From: JAHEKO01 sp965212505 | GTDB lineage: Bacteria; Acidobacteriota; Thermoanaerobaculia; Multivoradales; JAHEKO01 | NCBI GenBank assembly: GCA_965212505.1 | Contig: OZ243123.1 | Coordinates: 4,402,001 to 4,466,000 of the forward strand | Direction: 5' to 3' | Length of the DNA: 64,000 bases | Notes under the pieces: generated by a model | Databases searched by the model: none | What the model was told of the DNA's origin: nothing | What the model saw: only the letters and a program-made list of their open reading frames with translations | Shown: piece after piece, positions 46,172 through 54,394 of the stretch | How the letters are laid out: every line of letters begins with the position of its first letter | Numbering within the stretch: the stretch's first letter is position 1 | Made by a program: the position numbers and the translations under genes

Positions 46172-46639
46172 TCAGACCAGCTCGAAGCGGGTGGAGATCT
46201 CGACCGCGCCTTCAAGCGTCCGTGCCACCGGGCAGTGCTCCGCGTGGAAGGAGTGCACTCGCGCAATCGTGTCGCGCCGCTCCGGGTCGGCCTTCAGGTG
46301 GTAGACCACGTCGATGCGGGCGATCTTCAGCACCCGGCCCTCTTTGACCACGTCTCCTCTCACCTCGGCCTCGAGGTCACCCTCTTGAATCTGCACGCCG
46401 CGCGCCTCCAGCGCTCCGGCAAACGTGCCGGTCAGTCAGCCACCGGCAGCGGCGACTACGTAGTCGAGCGTCGTCGCGTGCGGCGCAAAACGCTCCGGGT
46501 CCACGCCGTAGTGCTCGGCGATCTCAGAGTGCACGCCAAAGATCACCGGCTCATCCTCCGCCGGCAGGTGAGCCCGGCGCACCGGGCCGCCAATGCGTTC
46601 GATTCGGACCTTGGATACGTATGCGGTGTCGACTCCCAT
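46172..46639 (-). CDS. OsmC-like selenoprotein
   Basis: 155 aa when the in-frame TGA at 46436-46438 is read as selenocysteine (U68). The start is the ATG at 46639 (MGVDTAYVSKVRIERIGG). In OsmC/Ohr proteins the peroxidatic Cys begins a helix followed by L-x-x-x-F; here the sequence is VVAAAGG-U-LTGTFAGALEARG. The second, resolving Cys is C136 in FHAEHCPVARTLEGAVEIS, as in the family. Both halves lie in the same frame and together give one normal-length OsmC domain. Expected role: reduction of organic hydroperoxides. It heads an operon with a four-TM protein and DoxX. Confidence 0.85.
46416..46431 (-). promoter_or_regulatory. Candidate bacterial SECIS element, OsmC-like gene
   Basis: On the mRNA strand CCGGCA-CGTT-TGCCGG is a perfect 6-bp stem whose loop starts 11 nt after the TGA. 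A second stem, GCGC-TGGAG-GCGC (46402-46414), has its loop 26 nt after the TGA, nearer the usual range. Either, or both together, could bind SelB. Confidence 0.5.
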
Positions 46640-46808
46640 TTCGGTGACAGGATACTCAATTCCGGATTCGGTATCCTGAAAAGGTCGATGATCGAGTTTC
46701 TCGCGAAGGATCCAGATCACCACCTGCGTCCAGAACCGCGCTTCGAACAAGGCCGGCGATCTCTGCTTCCACAGACGTGCCTCTAGCCCCCTGCGTAGCG
46801 GCGGGCAA

Positions 46809-47609
46809 ATGTCCATGATCGATCGCCTCGAGTCCGAAGCCCACGTATGGCTCACCGCACCGGCAGAACCGGAGCTGGCGGACCGCTATCTGGAGCTCTT
46901 GCCCTGCGAGGAGCTCGAGCAGTTCGAGCGCTACAAGCTCGATCGTCCGCGCCATCTCTACCTGGCGGCGCGCGCGCTCGCCCGAAGCTCTCTCTCGCTC
47001 TACGCGCCCGAGGTCGAGCCCGCCGACTGGCGCTTCGAGTTCAACAAACACGGACGGCCCGAGATCTGCAAACCGAAGGGCTTGCCACCGCTCCGATTCA
47101 ACCTCTCCCACACCGAAGGTTTGGTCGCCTGCTTGGTGACCCTGGAGCTCGATGCCGGCGTCGACGTGGAACGGGTCGATCGCCGTGTGAACTACGAGGG
47201 TATCGCGCGTAGCAAGTTCTCGTCCCTGGAGGCACGTGAGCTTCGCAGACTGGTGGGCTCGGCACAGCGCGAGCGCTTTTTCCGCTACTGGACCCTCAAA
47301 GAAGCGTACATCAAGGCACGCGGTATGGGGCTCGCGCTGCCACTCGGAAGCTTCTCCTATCTCTTTGACAGCCCGGGCGAGGTCTCGATCCAATTTGCCG
47401 ACGACCTGGGCGACGTCACTGACGACTGGCAGCTGGGGCTCTGGCAGACCTCCACTGACCACTATCTCGCCGCCGCGATCCGCCGCGGCCAGAAGCGCGA
47501 TCTCGAATGGTCGATCCGTCGCTCGAGCCCACTCGCGGAGTCGGTCGAGACTCTAGAGCCGGACGAGGTGGCGCGATCCAGCCGGCGCCTGGAGGCGACG
47601 CGGCGATGA
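46809..47609 (+). CDS. 4'-phosphopantetheinyl transferase (Sfp type)
   Basis: 266 aa. RFNLSHTEGLVACLVT, GVDVERVDRR (Mg2+-binding Asp/Glu) and FFRYWTLKEAYIKARGMGLALPL (WTLKEAYIK) are the Sfp/Gsp signatures. It transfers phosphopantetheine from CoA to the Ser of carrier proteins, plausibly the ACP at 17.7 kb. About 30 residues at the C-terminus after AAIRRGQ are divergent. It overlaps the next gene, a malonyl-CoA synthetase-like ligase, by 4 bp. Confidence 0.92.
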   Translation: MSMIDRLESEAHVWLTAPAEPELADRYLELLPCEELEQFERYKLDRPRHLYLAARALARSSLSLYAPEVEPADWRFEFNKHGRPEICKPKGLPPLRFNLSHTEGLVACLVTLELDAGVDVERVDRRVNYEGIARSKFSSLEARELRRLVGSAQRERFFRYWTLKEAYIKARGMGLALPLGSFSYLFDSPGEVSIQFADDLGDVTDDWQLGLWQTSTDHYLAAAIRRGQKRDLEWSIRRSSPLAESVETLEPDEVARSSRRLEATRR

Positions 47610-49114
47610 CCATGACCGCTCCACCGATCGTTCAGCGCGCGACCAACTTCGGCAAACGAACCGCCCTCGAGGCCATCGAAGGCACCTTCAGCTACGACGA
47701 CTTGCTCCGCGACTCGGCGCGCGCCGCGGGTCGCCTCCTTTCCGGCCGTTCCGACCTCGAGGGCGCGCGTGTCGCCTTCCTCTTTCGTCCGAGCTACGCC
47801 TACGTCGTCGCGCAGTGGGGCACATGGCGCGCCGGCGGCATCGCGGTGCCACTGTGCGTCGCCCACCCCGAGCCGGAACTCGACTACGTCGTCGAGGATT
47901 CCGGGGCCGAGATTCTGGTCGTCGAGCCGGAGCTTCGAGGCCGCCTCGAGCCGATCGCACGACGCCGCGGACTACCCCTCCTCTCCGGCAACGACCTCCT
48001 CGAGGGTGAACCGATCGCAGCACTGCCAGCGGTCGACACAGCGGCGGGCGCTCTACTGATCTACACGAGCGGCACGACCAGCAAACCGAAGGGTGTGCTG
48101 ACGACGCACGCCAACCTCGTCGCCCAGATCAAAAGTCTGGTCGAGGCCTGGGAGTGGAGTGCCGACGATCGCATTCTCCTTGTCCTGCCGCTCCATCACG
48201 TGCACGGCGTCGTCAACGTGCTGGGTTGTGCACTCTGGTCGGGCGCGACCTGCGAGATGCTGCCGCGCTTCGACGCCGACGGGGTTTGGAGCCGGCTGGC
48301 AGGCGACGAGCTGACCCTGTTCATGGCCGTACCGACCATCTACGCCAAGCTGATCGCCGCCTGGGACCGACAGCCCGGCCGACGGCAGGCGGAGCTCTCC
48401 GAAGCGTGCCGTCGTCTGCGCCTCATGGTCTCCGGCTCAGCGGCTCTGCCTGTCGGCACGCTCGAGCGTTGGCGAGGCATCTCCGGCCACGTGCTGCTCG
48501 AGCGCTACGGCATGACGGAGATCGGCATGGCGCTCTCCAACCCCCTGCACGGCGAGCGCCGCCCGGGGCACGTAGGACAACCTCTGCCGGGAGTGAAGAT
48601 CCGGCGTCTCGACGAAGAGGGAGAGCCGGCGGCAGATGAGACCGAGGCGGAAATCGAAGTGCGCGGCCCGAGCGTCTTTCGCGAGTACTGGGGCAAGCCG
48701 CAGGCGACCGAAGAGGCGTTCCGCAACGGTTGGTTCCGGACCGGCGACGTCGCGGTGGTCGAGAACGGCTCGTACCGACTCCTCGGCCGTTCGAGTGTCG
48801 ACATCATCAAGACCGGCGGTTTCAAGGTCTCGGCGCTCGAGATCGAGGAAAAGCTGCGCGAGCACCCTGCGATCGGCGAGTGCGCCGTGGTGGGACTACC
48901 CGACGACGAATGGGGAGAACGAGTCGCCGCCGCCGTCGTTCTCGCCGACGGCGACGAACTGGAGCTCGACCAGTTGCGATCGTGGTGCAAAGAGCGAATG
49001 GCCGCCTACAAGGCCCCCAGCCGTCTCGTGCTGGTGGACGAACTCCCTCGCAACGTCCTCGGCAAGGTCACGAAGCCGGACGTGAAGCGACTCGTCGATA
49101 CCACCGCGGACTAG
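47606..49114 (+). CDS. Acyl-CoA synthetase, malonyl-CoA synthetase (MatB/ACSF3)-like
   Basis: 502 aa from the ATG at 47606, overlapping the transferase stop. Adenylate-forming core: LLIYTSGTTSKPKGVLTTH (P-loop), LPLHHVHGVVNVLGCALW, ERYGMTEIGMAL and GRSSVDIIKTGGFKVSALE, with the late catalytic Lys in LPRNVLGKVTKPD. HHVHGVVN, MAVPTIYAKLI and the LMVSGSAALP segment are particularly like MatB and human ACSF3, which activate malonate or methylmalonate. Paired with the phosphopantetheinyl transferase it suggests supply of malonyl units to a carrier-protein pathway (inference). Confidence 0.88.
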   Translation: MTMTAPPIVQRATNFGKRTALEAIEGTFSYDDLLRDSARAAGRLLSGRSDLEGARVAFLFRPSYAYVVAQWGTWRAGGIAVPLCVAHPEPELDYVVEDSGAEILVVEPELRGRLEPIARRRGLPLLSGNDLLEGEPIAALPAVDTAAGALLIYTSGTTSKPKGVLTTHANLVAQIKSLVEAWEWSADDRILLVLPLHHVHGVVNVLGCALWSGATCEMLPRFDADGVWSRLAGDELTLFMAVPTIYAKLIAAWDRQPGRRQAELSEACRRLRLMVSGSAALPVGTLERWRGISGHVLLERYGMTEIGMALSNPLHGERRPGHVGQPLPGVKIRRLDEEGEPAADETEAEIEVRGPSVFREYWGKPQATEEAFRNGWFRTGDVAVVENGSYRLLGRSSVDIIKTGGFKVSALEIEEKLREHPAIGECAVVGLPDDEWGERVAAAVVLADGDELELDQLRSWCKERMAAYKAPSRLVLVDELPRNVLGKVTKPDVKRLVDTTAD

Positions 49115-49608
49115 TCGCTCAAACGTTCGAAGAGCTGAATCACGTTGCCGTCGGGGTCTTCGATCTGGAGCGAGCGCATGGTCCGGTCTCGCTCGACGAC
49201 GATCGTTCCCCGAAGCTTGACCTCCAGGCTTTCGAGCCGCTGCACAACCGCCTGTAGATCGGCAACGACGAAACCGGTCTTGAACACCCCCCGGAGGTGG
49301 TGACGCTTCTCGATCGGCGGTTCCAACTCACCCAGGTCTCGCGCTTCGCGCGACTCGATCAGTTCGAGGAAAGCCCCCTCACGTCGAAGTAGGCGTACCC
49401 GGAGACCACGATCGCCGAGGTCGACCGCGCGCACCTCCCGATAGCCGAAGATCCGCTCGTACCAACTTGCACTCGCCTCGACATCGCGCACAGAGAGTGC
49501 GACGAAGAAGGGTTGGCCGTCGACGACCGACGCCGTCATTGGCTGCGGAGAAGAGAGCAAGGCGGAGACGACAAACAGCAGCAAGACGGTCTTCGAGGAA
49601 GTACTCAT
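49111..49608 (-). CDS. Exported VOC/glyoxalase-fold protein
   Basis: 165 aa. A signal peptide (residues 1 to about 26) precedes a vicinal-oxygen-chelate domain: FVALSVRDVEASASWYERIFGY opens the first half and LQIEDPDGNVIQLFERL closes the second. Metal ligands of classical glyoxalase I are only partly conserved, so activity is uncertain. Its stop codon shares CTAG with that of the convergent ligase gene. It follows the permease-GGDEF gene by 21 bp in the same direction and may be the last gene of that operon. Confidence 0.75.
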   Translation of the reverse strand: MSTSSKTVLLLFVVSALLSSPQPMTASVVDGQPFFVALSVRDVEASASWYERIFGYREVRAVDLGDRGLRVRLLRREGAFLELIESREARDLGELEPPIEKRHHLRGVFKTGFVVADLQAVVQRLESLEVKLRGTIVVERDRTMRSLQIEDPDGNVIQLFERLSD

Positions 49609-49629
49609 GGGCCTCCTTCCAGCGCAGCG

Positions 49630-51447
49630 TCAGCGCCCACCGACCACTCGATCGCGGCCGGCTCTCTTCCCCTCGTAGAGACGAGAGTCGGCGAGCCCGA
49701 TCAGCTCCTCCGCACTCTCCGCCTCCTTCGGATAGCTGGCGACCCCCACGGTCACGGTGACACCTTCGGCGGCGATCGGCGGCTCGGCATTCCGCACGCA
49801 CTCTGCGAGCCGCACGCGGATGCGCTCAGCGAGCTGCCGAGCGGCCGGCCCGGCGGCATGCGGCAAGATCACCGCGAACTCTTCGCCGCCGTAGCGACAG
49901 GGAACATCAGCCGAACGAGTCGACTCGCTCACCGCCCGCCCGAACTCGCGCAGCACCCGATCGCCCTCGGGATGCCCGAAGCGGTCGTTGATCTGCTTGA
50001 AGTGGTCGAGGTCCGCGATCAGGAGGCTCGTCGGCAAGCCGGAACGCTCGGCACGTGCGAGCTCGAGGGGCAGGACCTCATCGAAGAAGCCTCGGTTGAA
50101 GAGCCCGGTCAGTGCGTCGCGAGAGCTCGCCTGCTGCGCAGTAGCGGGTAGCCGCTGTCGCTCTCGGAAGGCGAGGTTGAGCCCGAGCGCAACGAGTCCG
50201 CCGGTCACGAGCCCCGAACCCAGCACCGTGCGCACCGCGTCGGGTGTGTGTTGCAGTACGTCGGGTCGGAGCTCCACGCCGAGGCCGAGACCCACCGCCA
50301 CCGCGAGAATCACCAGGCTTCGGCGATTCGGCTCGACGCCCCGATGGAAGATCGAGGCGCCACTCGAGAAGATCATGGCGAACATGATCAGCCCACCGCC
50401 CCCCACCACGGCCGGCGGAACGGTCGTGAAGAAGGCGCCAACCTTCGGAACCAGGCCGAGCAAGACCAGGAAGAGACCACCGATCGCCGTGACGTGGCGA
50501 CTGGCAACGCCGGTGAAGTTCACCAGACCGACGTTCTGTGAATACGACGTGTTGGGAAGCGCGCCGAAGAGCGCCGCGAACCCGCTCATCACACCGTCCG
50601 CCAACAGTCCGCCGCGCAACTCCTTCTGTGTCGGCTCACGACCCACCGCAGCCAGAACTCCCGAGATGTCACCCACGGTCTCCATCGTGGTGACGACGTA
50701 GGCGAACGACATCAACACGATCGGCGCCCAGGAGAACTCGAGCCCGAACTCGAAAGGACGCGGCAGGGCGATCCAGGCCGCCTCGGCAATCGGTCCAAAG
50801 TCGACCTTGCCGGACCCGATGGAGAGCAGGTAGCCGGCAGCTACGCCGAGAAGCATCGAGCCGTGCGCGAGGAAGCCGCGGCCGAACTGGTTCAGAAGCA
50901 GCGTCACGGCCAGAACCGTCCCGGAGATCGCCAGGTTCGCCGGTGAGCCGTAGTCGGGCGCTCCCCGGCCCCCCGCCGCATAGTCGATGCCGACCGGAAT
51001 CAACGTGAGTCCAATCAGCATGACCACGATGCTGTTGACCAGCGGCGGGAAGAGGGCACGCAGTCGGGCGATCGAGAGGCCCAGCCCCACCTCCACCGTG
51101 GCCGCCGCCAGGCAGGCGCCGAAGACCATCGCCAGACCGTGCTCTCGACCGATACCGATAGCGGCGCTCAGAAAGACCATGCTGGTGCCCATCACCATCG
51201 GAATCCGTCCGCCGACCATGCCGATCGGGTGCGCCTGAACCAGGGTGGCGAGCCCCGCCATGAGGAGCGCCATCTGAATCAACGTCGAGGTGGTGCCGGT
51301 GCCGAGCCCGATCGCCCCGGCGAGCAGCAACGGCACGGTGACGTTGCTCAGAAGCATCGCCAGAACGTGCTGCACGCCGAGCGGCACCGCCTCGACAAGC
51401 GGCGGCCGGTCCTCGATGTCGTAGGCGATCGGGCCGGAGGCGCTCAC
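49630..51447 (-). CDS. Xanthine/urate-type NCS2 permease fused to a GGDEF diguanylate cyclase
   Basis: 605 aa. Residues about 1-430 form a full NCS2 (nucleobase-ascorbate) transporter: PLGVQHVLAMLLSNVTVPLL opens TM1, and the family signature QNVGLVNFTGVASRHV matches the QNxGxxxxTG form of xanthine/urate carriers rather than uracil carriers. After a short linker (FRERQRLPATAQQ) comes a complete GGDEF domain: SRDALTGLFNRGFFDEVLPL, DLDHFKQINDRFGHPEGD, active site GGEEF at 520-524 and an inhibitory-site RxxD (R511-D514) exactly five residues before it. It should make c-di-GMP in response to purine binding or transport (inference). Overlaps the PilZ gene by 4 bp. Confidence 0.92.
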   Translation of the reverse strand: MSASGPIAYDIEDRPPLVEAVPLGVQHVLAMLLSNVTVPLLLAGAIGLGTGTTSTLIQMALLMAGLATLVQAHPIGMVGGRIPMVMGTSMVFLSAAIGIGREHGLAMVFGACLAAATVEVGLGLSIARLRALFPPLVNSIVVMLIGLTLIPVGIDYAAGGRGAPDYGSPANLAISGTVLAVTLLLNQFGRGFLAHGSMLLGVAAGYLLSIGSGKVDFGPIAEAAWIALPRPFEFGLEFSWAPIVLMSFAYVVTTMETVGDISGVLAAVGREPTQKELRGGLLADGVMSGFAALFGALPNTSYSQNVGLVNFTGVASRHVTAIGGLFLVLLGLVPKVGAFFTTVPPAVVGGGGLIMFAMIFSSGASIFHRGVEPNRRSLVILAVAVGLGLGVELRPDVLQHTPDAVRTVLGSGLVTGGLVALGLNLAFRERQRLPATAQQASSRDALTGLFNRGFFDEVLPLELARAERSGLPTSLLIADLDHFKQINDRFGHPEGDRVLREFGRAVSESTRSADVPCRYGGEEFAVILPHAAGPAARQLAERIRVRLAECVRNAEPPIAAEGVTVTVGVASYPKEAESAEELIGLADSRLYEGKRAGRDRVVGGR

Positions 51448-51773
51448 GACTCGCTGAAACTGCGGAAGAACTCGGAAGCGACATAGAACTTGATCGCCTC
51501 ACGCTCCCGCTCGACGAGACCGAGGAACTCGATGCCCATGCCGACCGTCGGCTGCTGCCAGCGCACGACCGCCTTGCTCTCGATCGGCTTCTCGCCCGGG
51601 AGGGTCAGCTTGATGCTCAGCTCGGTGCCCGCTTCGTGCGGCGTCGGGGTATCGACGAAGGCGCCGCCCTCGCTGACGTCTTCGATGCGCGCGCGGCTGG
51701 TCTGACCGTCACAGGTGTATTCGAACTCGAGTGCCTTTTGCACCCGAACGAAGTCACGAGAGTCCTCTCTCAT
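51444..51773 (-). CDS. PilZ-domain c-di-GMP receptor
   Basis: 109 aa from the ATG at 51773 (AAGGAG 7 bases upstream; a GTG one codon earlier is possible). The ligand motif RxxxR is R6-D-F-V-R10 and the DxSxxG motif is D32-V-S-E-G-G37, so c-di-GMP binding should be intact. The domain fills the whole protein, with no output domain, so it acts by protein contact. It overlaps the hydroxylase gene before it by 20 bp and the GGDEF fusion gene after it by 4 bp, putting receptor and cyclase in one translational unit. Confidence 0.9.
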   Translation of the reverse strand: MREDSRDFVRVQKALEFEYTCDGQTSRARIEDVSEGGAFVDTPTPHEAGTELSIKLTLPGEKPIESKAVVRWQQPTVGMGIEFLGLVEREREAIKFYVASEFFRSFSES

Positions 51774-54120
51774 CACCGGACTCCTTTTCGTGCCGCCGGA
51801 GCAGCTCCCACAATCGGCTCGGCGTCACCGGGATCTCCAGAATCTCGAAGCCGTCGAGTCCGAGCGCGTCTTCCACCGCCTGTGCGAAGAGCGGCCCGAC
51901 CGGGATCGCACCGGCCTCGCCCGCCCCTTTGATCCCCAGCGGGTTGAGCGGTGAGGCGGTCTCCTCGTGGCCGATCTCGATGTTCGGTACGTCGAGGGAG
52001 GTGGGCAGCAGGTAGTCCATGAAGGAGGCGTTCTGCAGCTGCCCAGCGTCGTCGAACATCAACTGTTCGTAGAAGGCGTTGCCGATGCCCTGTGCGACAC
52101 CGCCGTGGATCTGACCGTCGAGAATCAACGGGTTGATCACCCGACCGCAGTCGTGAACGACCACGTAGCGCAGGATCTTCACCGCCAGCGTCGCACGGTC
52201 GACCTCCACCAGCATGGCGTGCACCCCCGCCGCCGTGGCGCCGCGCTCGGGTCCGAAGTAGTTCGTCGCTTCGAGACCCGGTTCGGTGCCCGGCTGCACC
52301 GCGCCACGCATCGGATTCGCGCGCACCGCGAGCTCACCGAGCGGGATCGACTTCTGCGGCACACCTTTTACCCGGACCGCTCCGTCCACGAGCTCCAGGT
52401 CGTCTCCCGCCACCTCGAGCTCCTCGCTCGCCATGGTGATGATCTTCGCGCGTACGTCGCGCGCCGCCTCGTTGATGGCGTTGCCGGCCACCACCGCACC
52501 CCGACTGGCAAACGTCCCCGCCCCCCAGTGAAACTGATCGGTATCGCCGGTGACGACGTCGATCTGATCGACGGCAACCCCGAGCTGCTCGGCGACCACC
52601 TGGGCGAACGAGGTGTAGTGGCCCTGCCCCTGCGTACCGACGCCGGTCACGACACTGACTCGACCGCTCGCCTGCACCTGGACGCGAGCCCCCTCGTACG
52701 GGCCGATACCGGTACCTTCGACGTAGGCGACCATCCCCAGCCCGACCGACTTGCCCTCTGCGCGCAGCTTTGGCTGCGTCTCGCTCACGAACTCGTCGTA
52801 ATCGATCATTGCCCTCGCCTTGTCGAGGACCGGCTCGTAGTTGCCGCTGTCGTAGATCAGCGGCTCGAAGTCCTGGTAGATGATCTCGTTGTCGTACGGG
52901 AAGGCGTCGGCGGCGATAAAGTTCTTCCGCCGGATCTCGGCCCGATCGATGTCGAGCTCGCGCGCAGCAAAGTCGAACAGTCGCTCCAGCACGAAAACCC
53001 CGTGCTGGCGACCGGCGCCGCGGTACGGCGTCACGATCGGCTTGTTGGTGAAGACCGCGGTGAACTCGGTGTAGTAGTTCGGCACGTGGTACGGGCCGAG
53101 CAGCGTGCACTGACTGTTGATCGGCACCGTCAGGCCGTAGGGTGCGTAGGCGCCGCTGTCGTGTAGGAAGACGTCCTTGACGCCCAGCACTCGACCGTCC
53201 GCCGCCAGCGCGATCTCGGCGTCATGCGTCTGGCCGCGCTCTTGGGTGGTGGCGTAGAAGTTCTCCTCACGGTCTTCGATCCACTTGATCGGCCGCTCGA
53301 GCAGTTTGCTCACCCAGGGAACCAGAACCTCTTCCTGGTAGAACATCATGATCTTGGGACCGAAGCCGCCGCCGATGAACGGTGCGATCACTCGCACCTG
53401 GCTCTCGGAGAGACCGAGCATGGCGGCGAGGCCGTTACGAATCGGAATCGGCGCCTGCGTCGTATCCCAGACGGTGAGTCGGTTCGTGCGACCGTCCCAG
53501 TCCGCGACGACACCGCGATTTTCCATCGCGGCCGCGGTGCCGTGGTCGTAGAGCAGCCGGCGCGACAGCACCAGATCCGCCTCGGCCCGGACCGCCGCGT
53601 AGTTGCCCTTCTCTTGCACGACGTGTGCGGCGACATTCGACTCGAGATCGTCATGCACCGTCGGCGAGCCCTCGGCGAGCGCCGCTTCGAGGTCGACCAC
53701 CGCTTCGAGCGGCTCGCACTCGACAAAGATCTCGGCCGCGGCGTCTTCGGCGATGTACCGACTTTCCGCCACGACCATCACAACCGGCTCACCAACAAAC
53801 TTGACCTTGTCGCGTGCCAGCGGCACCTGCGTCCGCTCGTTGAAGACGATGTTCTCGATCGGCGGTGGAGGGACCAGGAGCGGCCCGGCCTGCCAGTAGT
53901 CCCCGAGGTCCTCGGCGGTGTAGACGGCGATCACTCCCGCGCGATCACGCGCCGAGGAGGTGTCGATCGAGCGAATGCGGGCATGCGCGTACTGACTCCG
54001 TACAAAGGCGACATGCAGCATGCCGGGCAGATGGACATCGTCTACGTAGAGGGCGCGGCCGGTCAGGAGCCGCGGGTCCTCGTTGCGTTTGATGCGCTCG
54101 CCGAAGAACTGGGTGGTCAT
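51754..54120 (-). CDS. Molybdenum hydroxylase large subunit (xanthine dehydrogenase/CoxL family)
   Basis: 788 aa. FFGERIKRNEDPRLLTGRALYVDD opens the family N-terminus; FIGGGFGPKIMMFYQEE, TQGQGHYTSFAQVV and LNPLGIKGAGEAGAIPVGP (catalytic Glu) are the Mo-cofactor stretches. The active-site loop is PYRGAGR, so not a form I CO dehydrogenase. No small or medium subunit gene adjoins it; the orphan 2Fe-2S subunit at 63.5 kb, with the opposite deficit, is a candidate partner. It leads the operon with PilZ and the purine permease-GGDEF fusion, which suggests a purine or N-heterocycle substrate (inference). Confidence 0.9.
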   Translation of the reverse strand: MTTQFFGERIKRNEDPRLLTGRALYVDDVHLPGMLHVAFVRSQYAHARIRSIDTSSARDRAGVIAVYTAEDLGDYWQAGPLLVPPPPIENIVFNERTQVPLARDKVKFVGEPVVMVVAESRYIAEDAAAEIFVECEPLEAVVDLEAALAEGSPTVHDDLESNVAAHVVQEKGNYAAVRAEADLVLSRRLLYDHGTAAAMENRGVVADWDGRTNRLTVWDTTQAPIPIRNGLAAMLGLSESQVRVIAPFIGGGFGPKIMMFYQEEVLVPWVSKLLERPIKWIEDREENFYATTQERGQTHDAEIALAADGRVLGVKDVFLHDSGAYAPYGLTVPINSQCTLLGPYHVPNYYTEFTAVFTNKPIVTPYRGAGRQHGVFVLERLFDFAARELDIDRAEIRRKNFIAADAFPYDNEIIYQDFEPLIYDSGNYEPVLDKARAMIDYDEFVSETQPKLRAEGKSVGLGMVAYVEGTGIGPYEGARVQVQASGRVSVVTGVGTQGQGHYTSFAQVVAEQLGVAVDQIDVVTGDTDQFHWGAGTFASRGAVVAGNAINEAARDVRAKIITMASEELEVAGDDLELVDGAVRVKGVPQKSIPLGELAVRANPMRGAVQPGTEPGLEATNYFGPERGATAAGVHAMLVEVDRATLAVKILRYVVVHDCGRVINPLILDGQIHGGVAQGIGNAFYEQLMFDDAGQLQNASFMDYLLPTSLDVPNIEIGHEETASPLNPLGIKGAGEAGAIPVGPLFAQAVEDALGLDGFEILEIPVTPSRLWELLRRHEKESGDERGLS

Positions 54121-54331
54121 GCGATTGCGGCCATCTTACCCGCGGGCGCTCAGCCATGGAGCCCAAGGACCAGACGAAGTCCGTCTTCGGCGTGACGCGT
54201 CTTCTCGCCCTCTAGGCGGCCCACAAGCTCGGTCGGGGCTGAGCGATTGAGGACCAGCGGCTGCGAAACCTTGACGACCGATTGCCGTCGTAGCCCGGCG
54301 CTCGTCGCTCCCAGTGGGACGCCTCCGGGCG

Positions 54332-54348
54332 CCTTCGCGAAGCGAAGG
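54332..54348 (-). terminator. Hairpin between the esterase fusion gene and the hydroxylase gene
   Basis: CCTTCGC-GAA-GCGAAGG, 7-bp perfect stem with a triloop, 47 bp past the minus-strand stop at 54395. No U-tract. The remainder of 54121-54394 shows no gene. Confidence 0.4.
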
Positions 54349-54394
54349 CTCGAGAGGAGGCGGCGTGATGCCCCAAGTCGAGCGAGCCGCCCTC

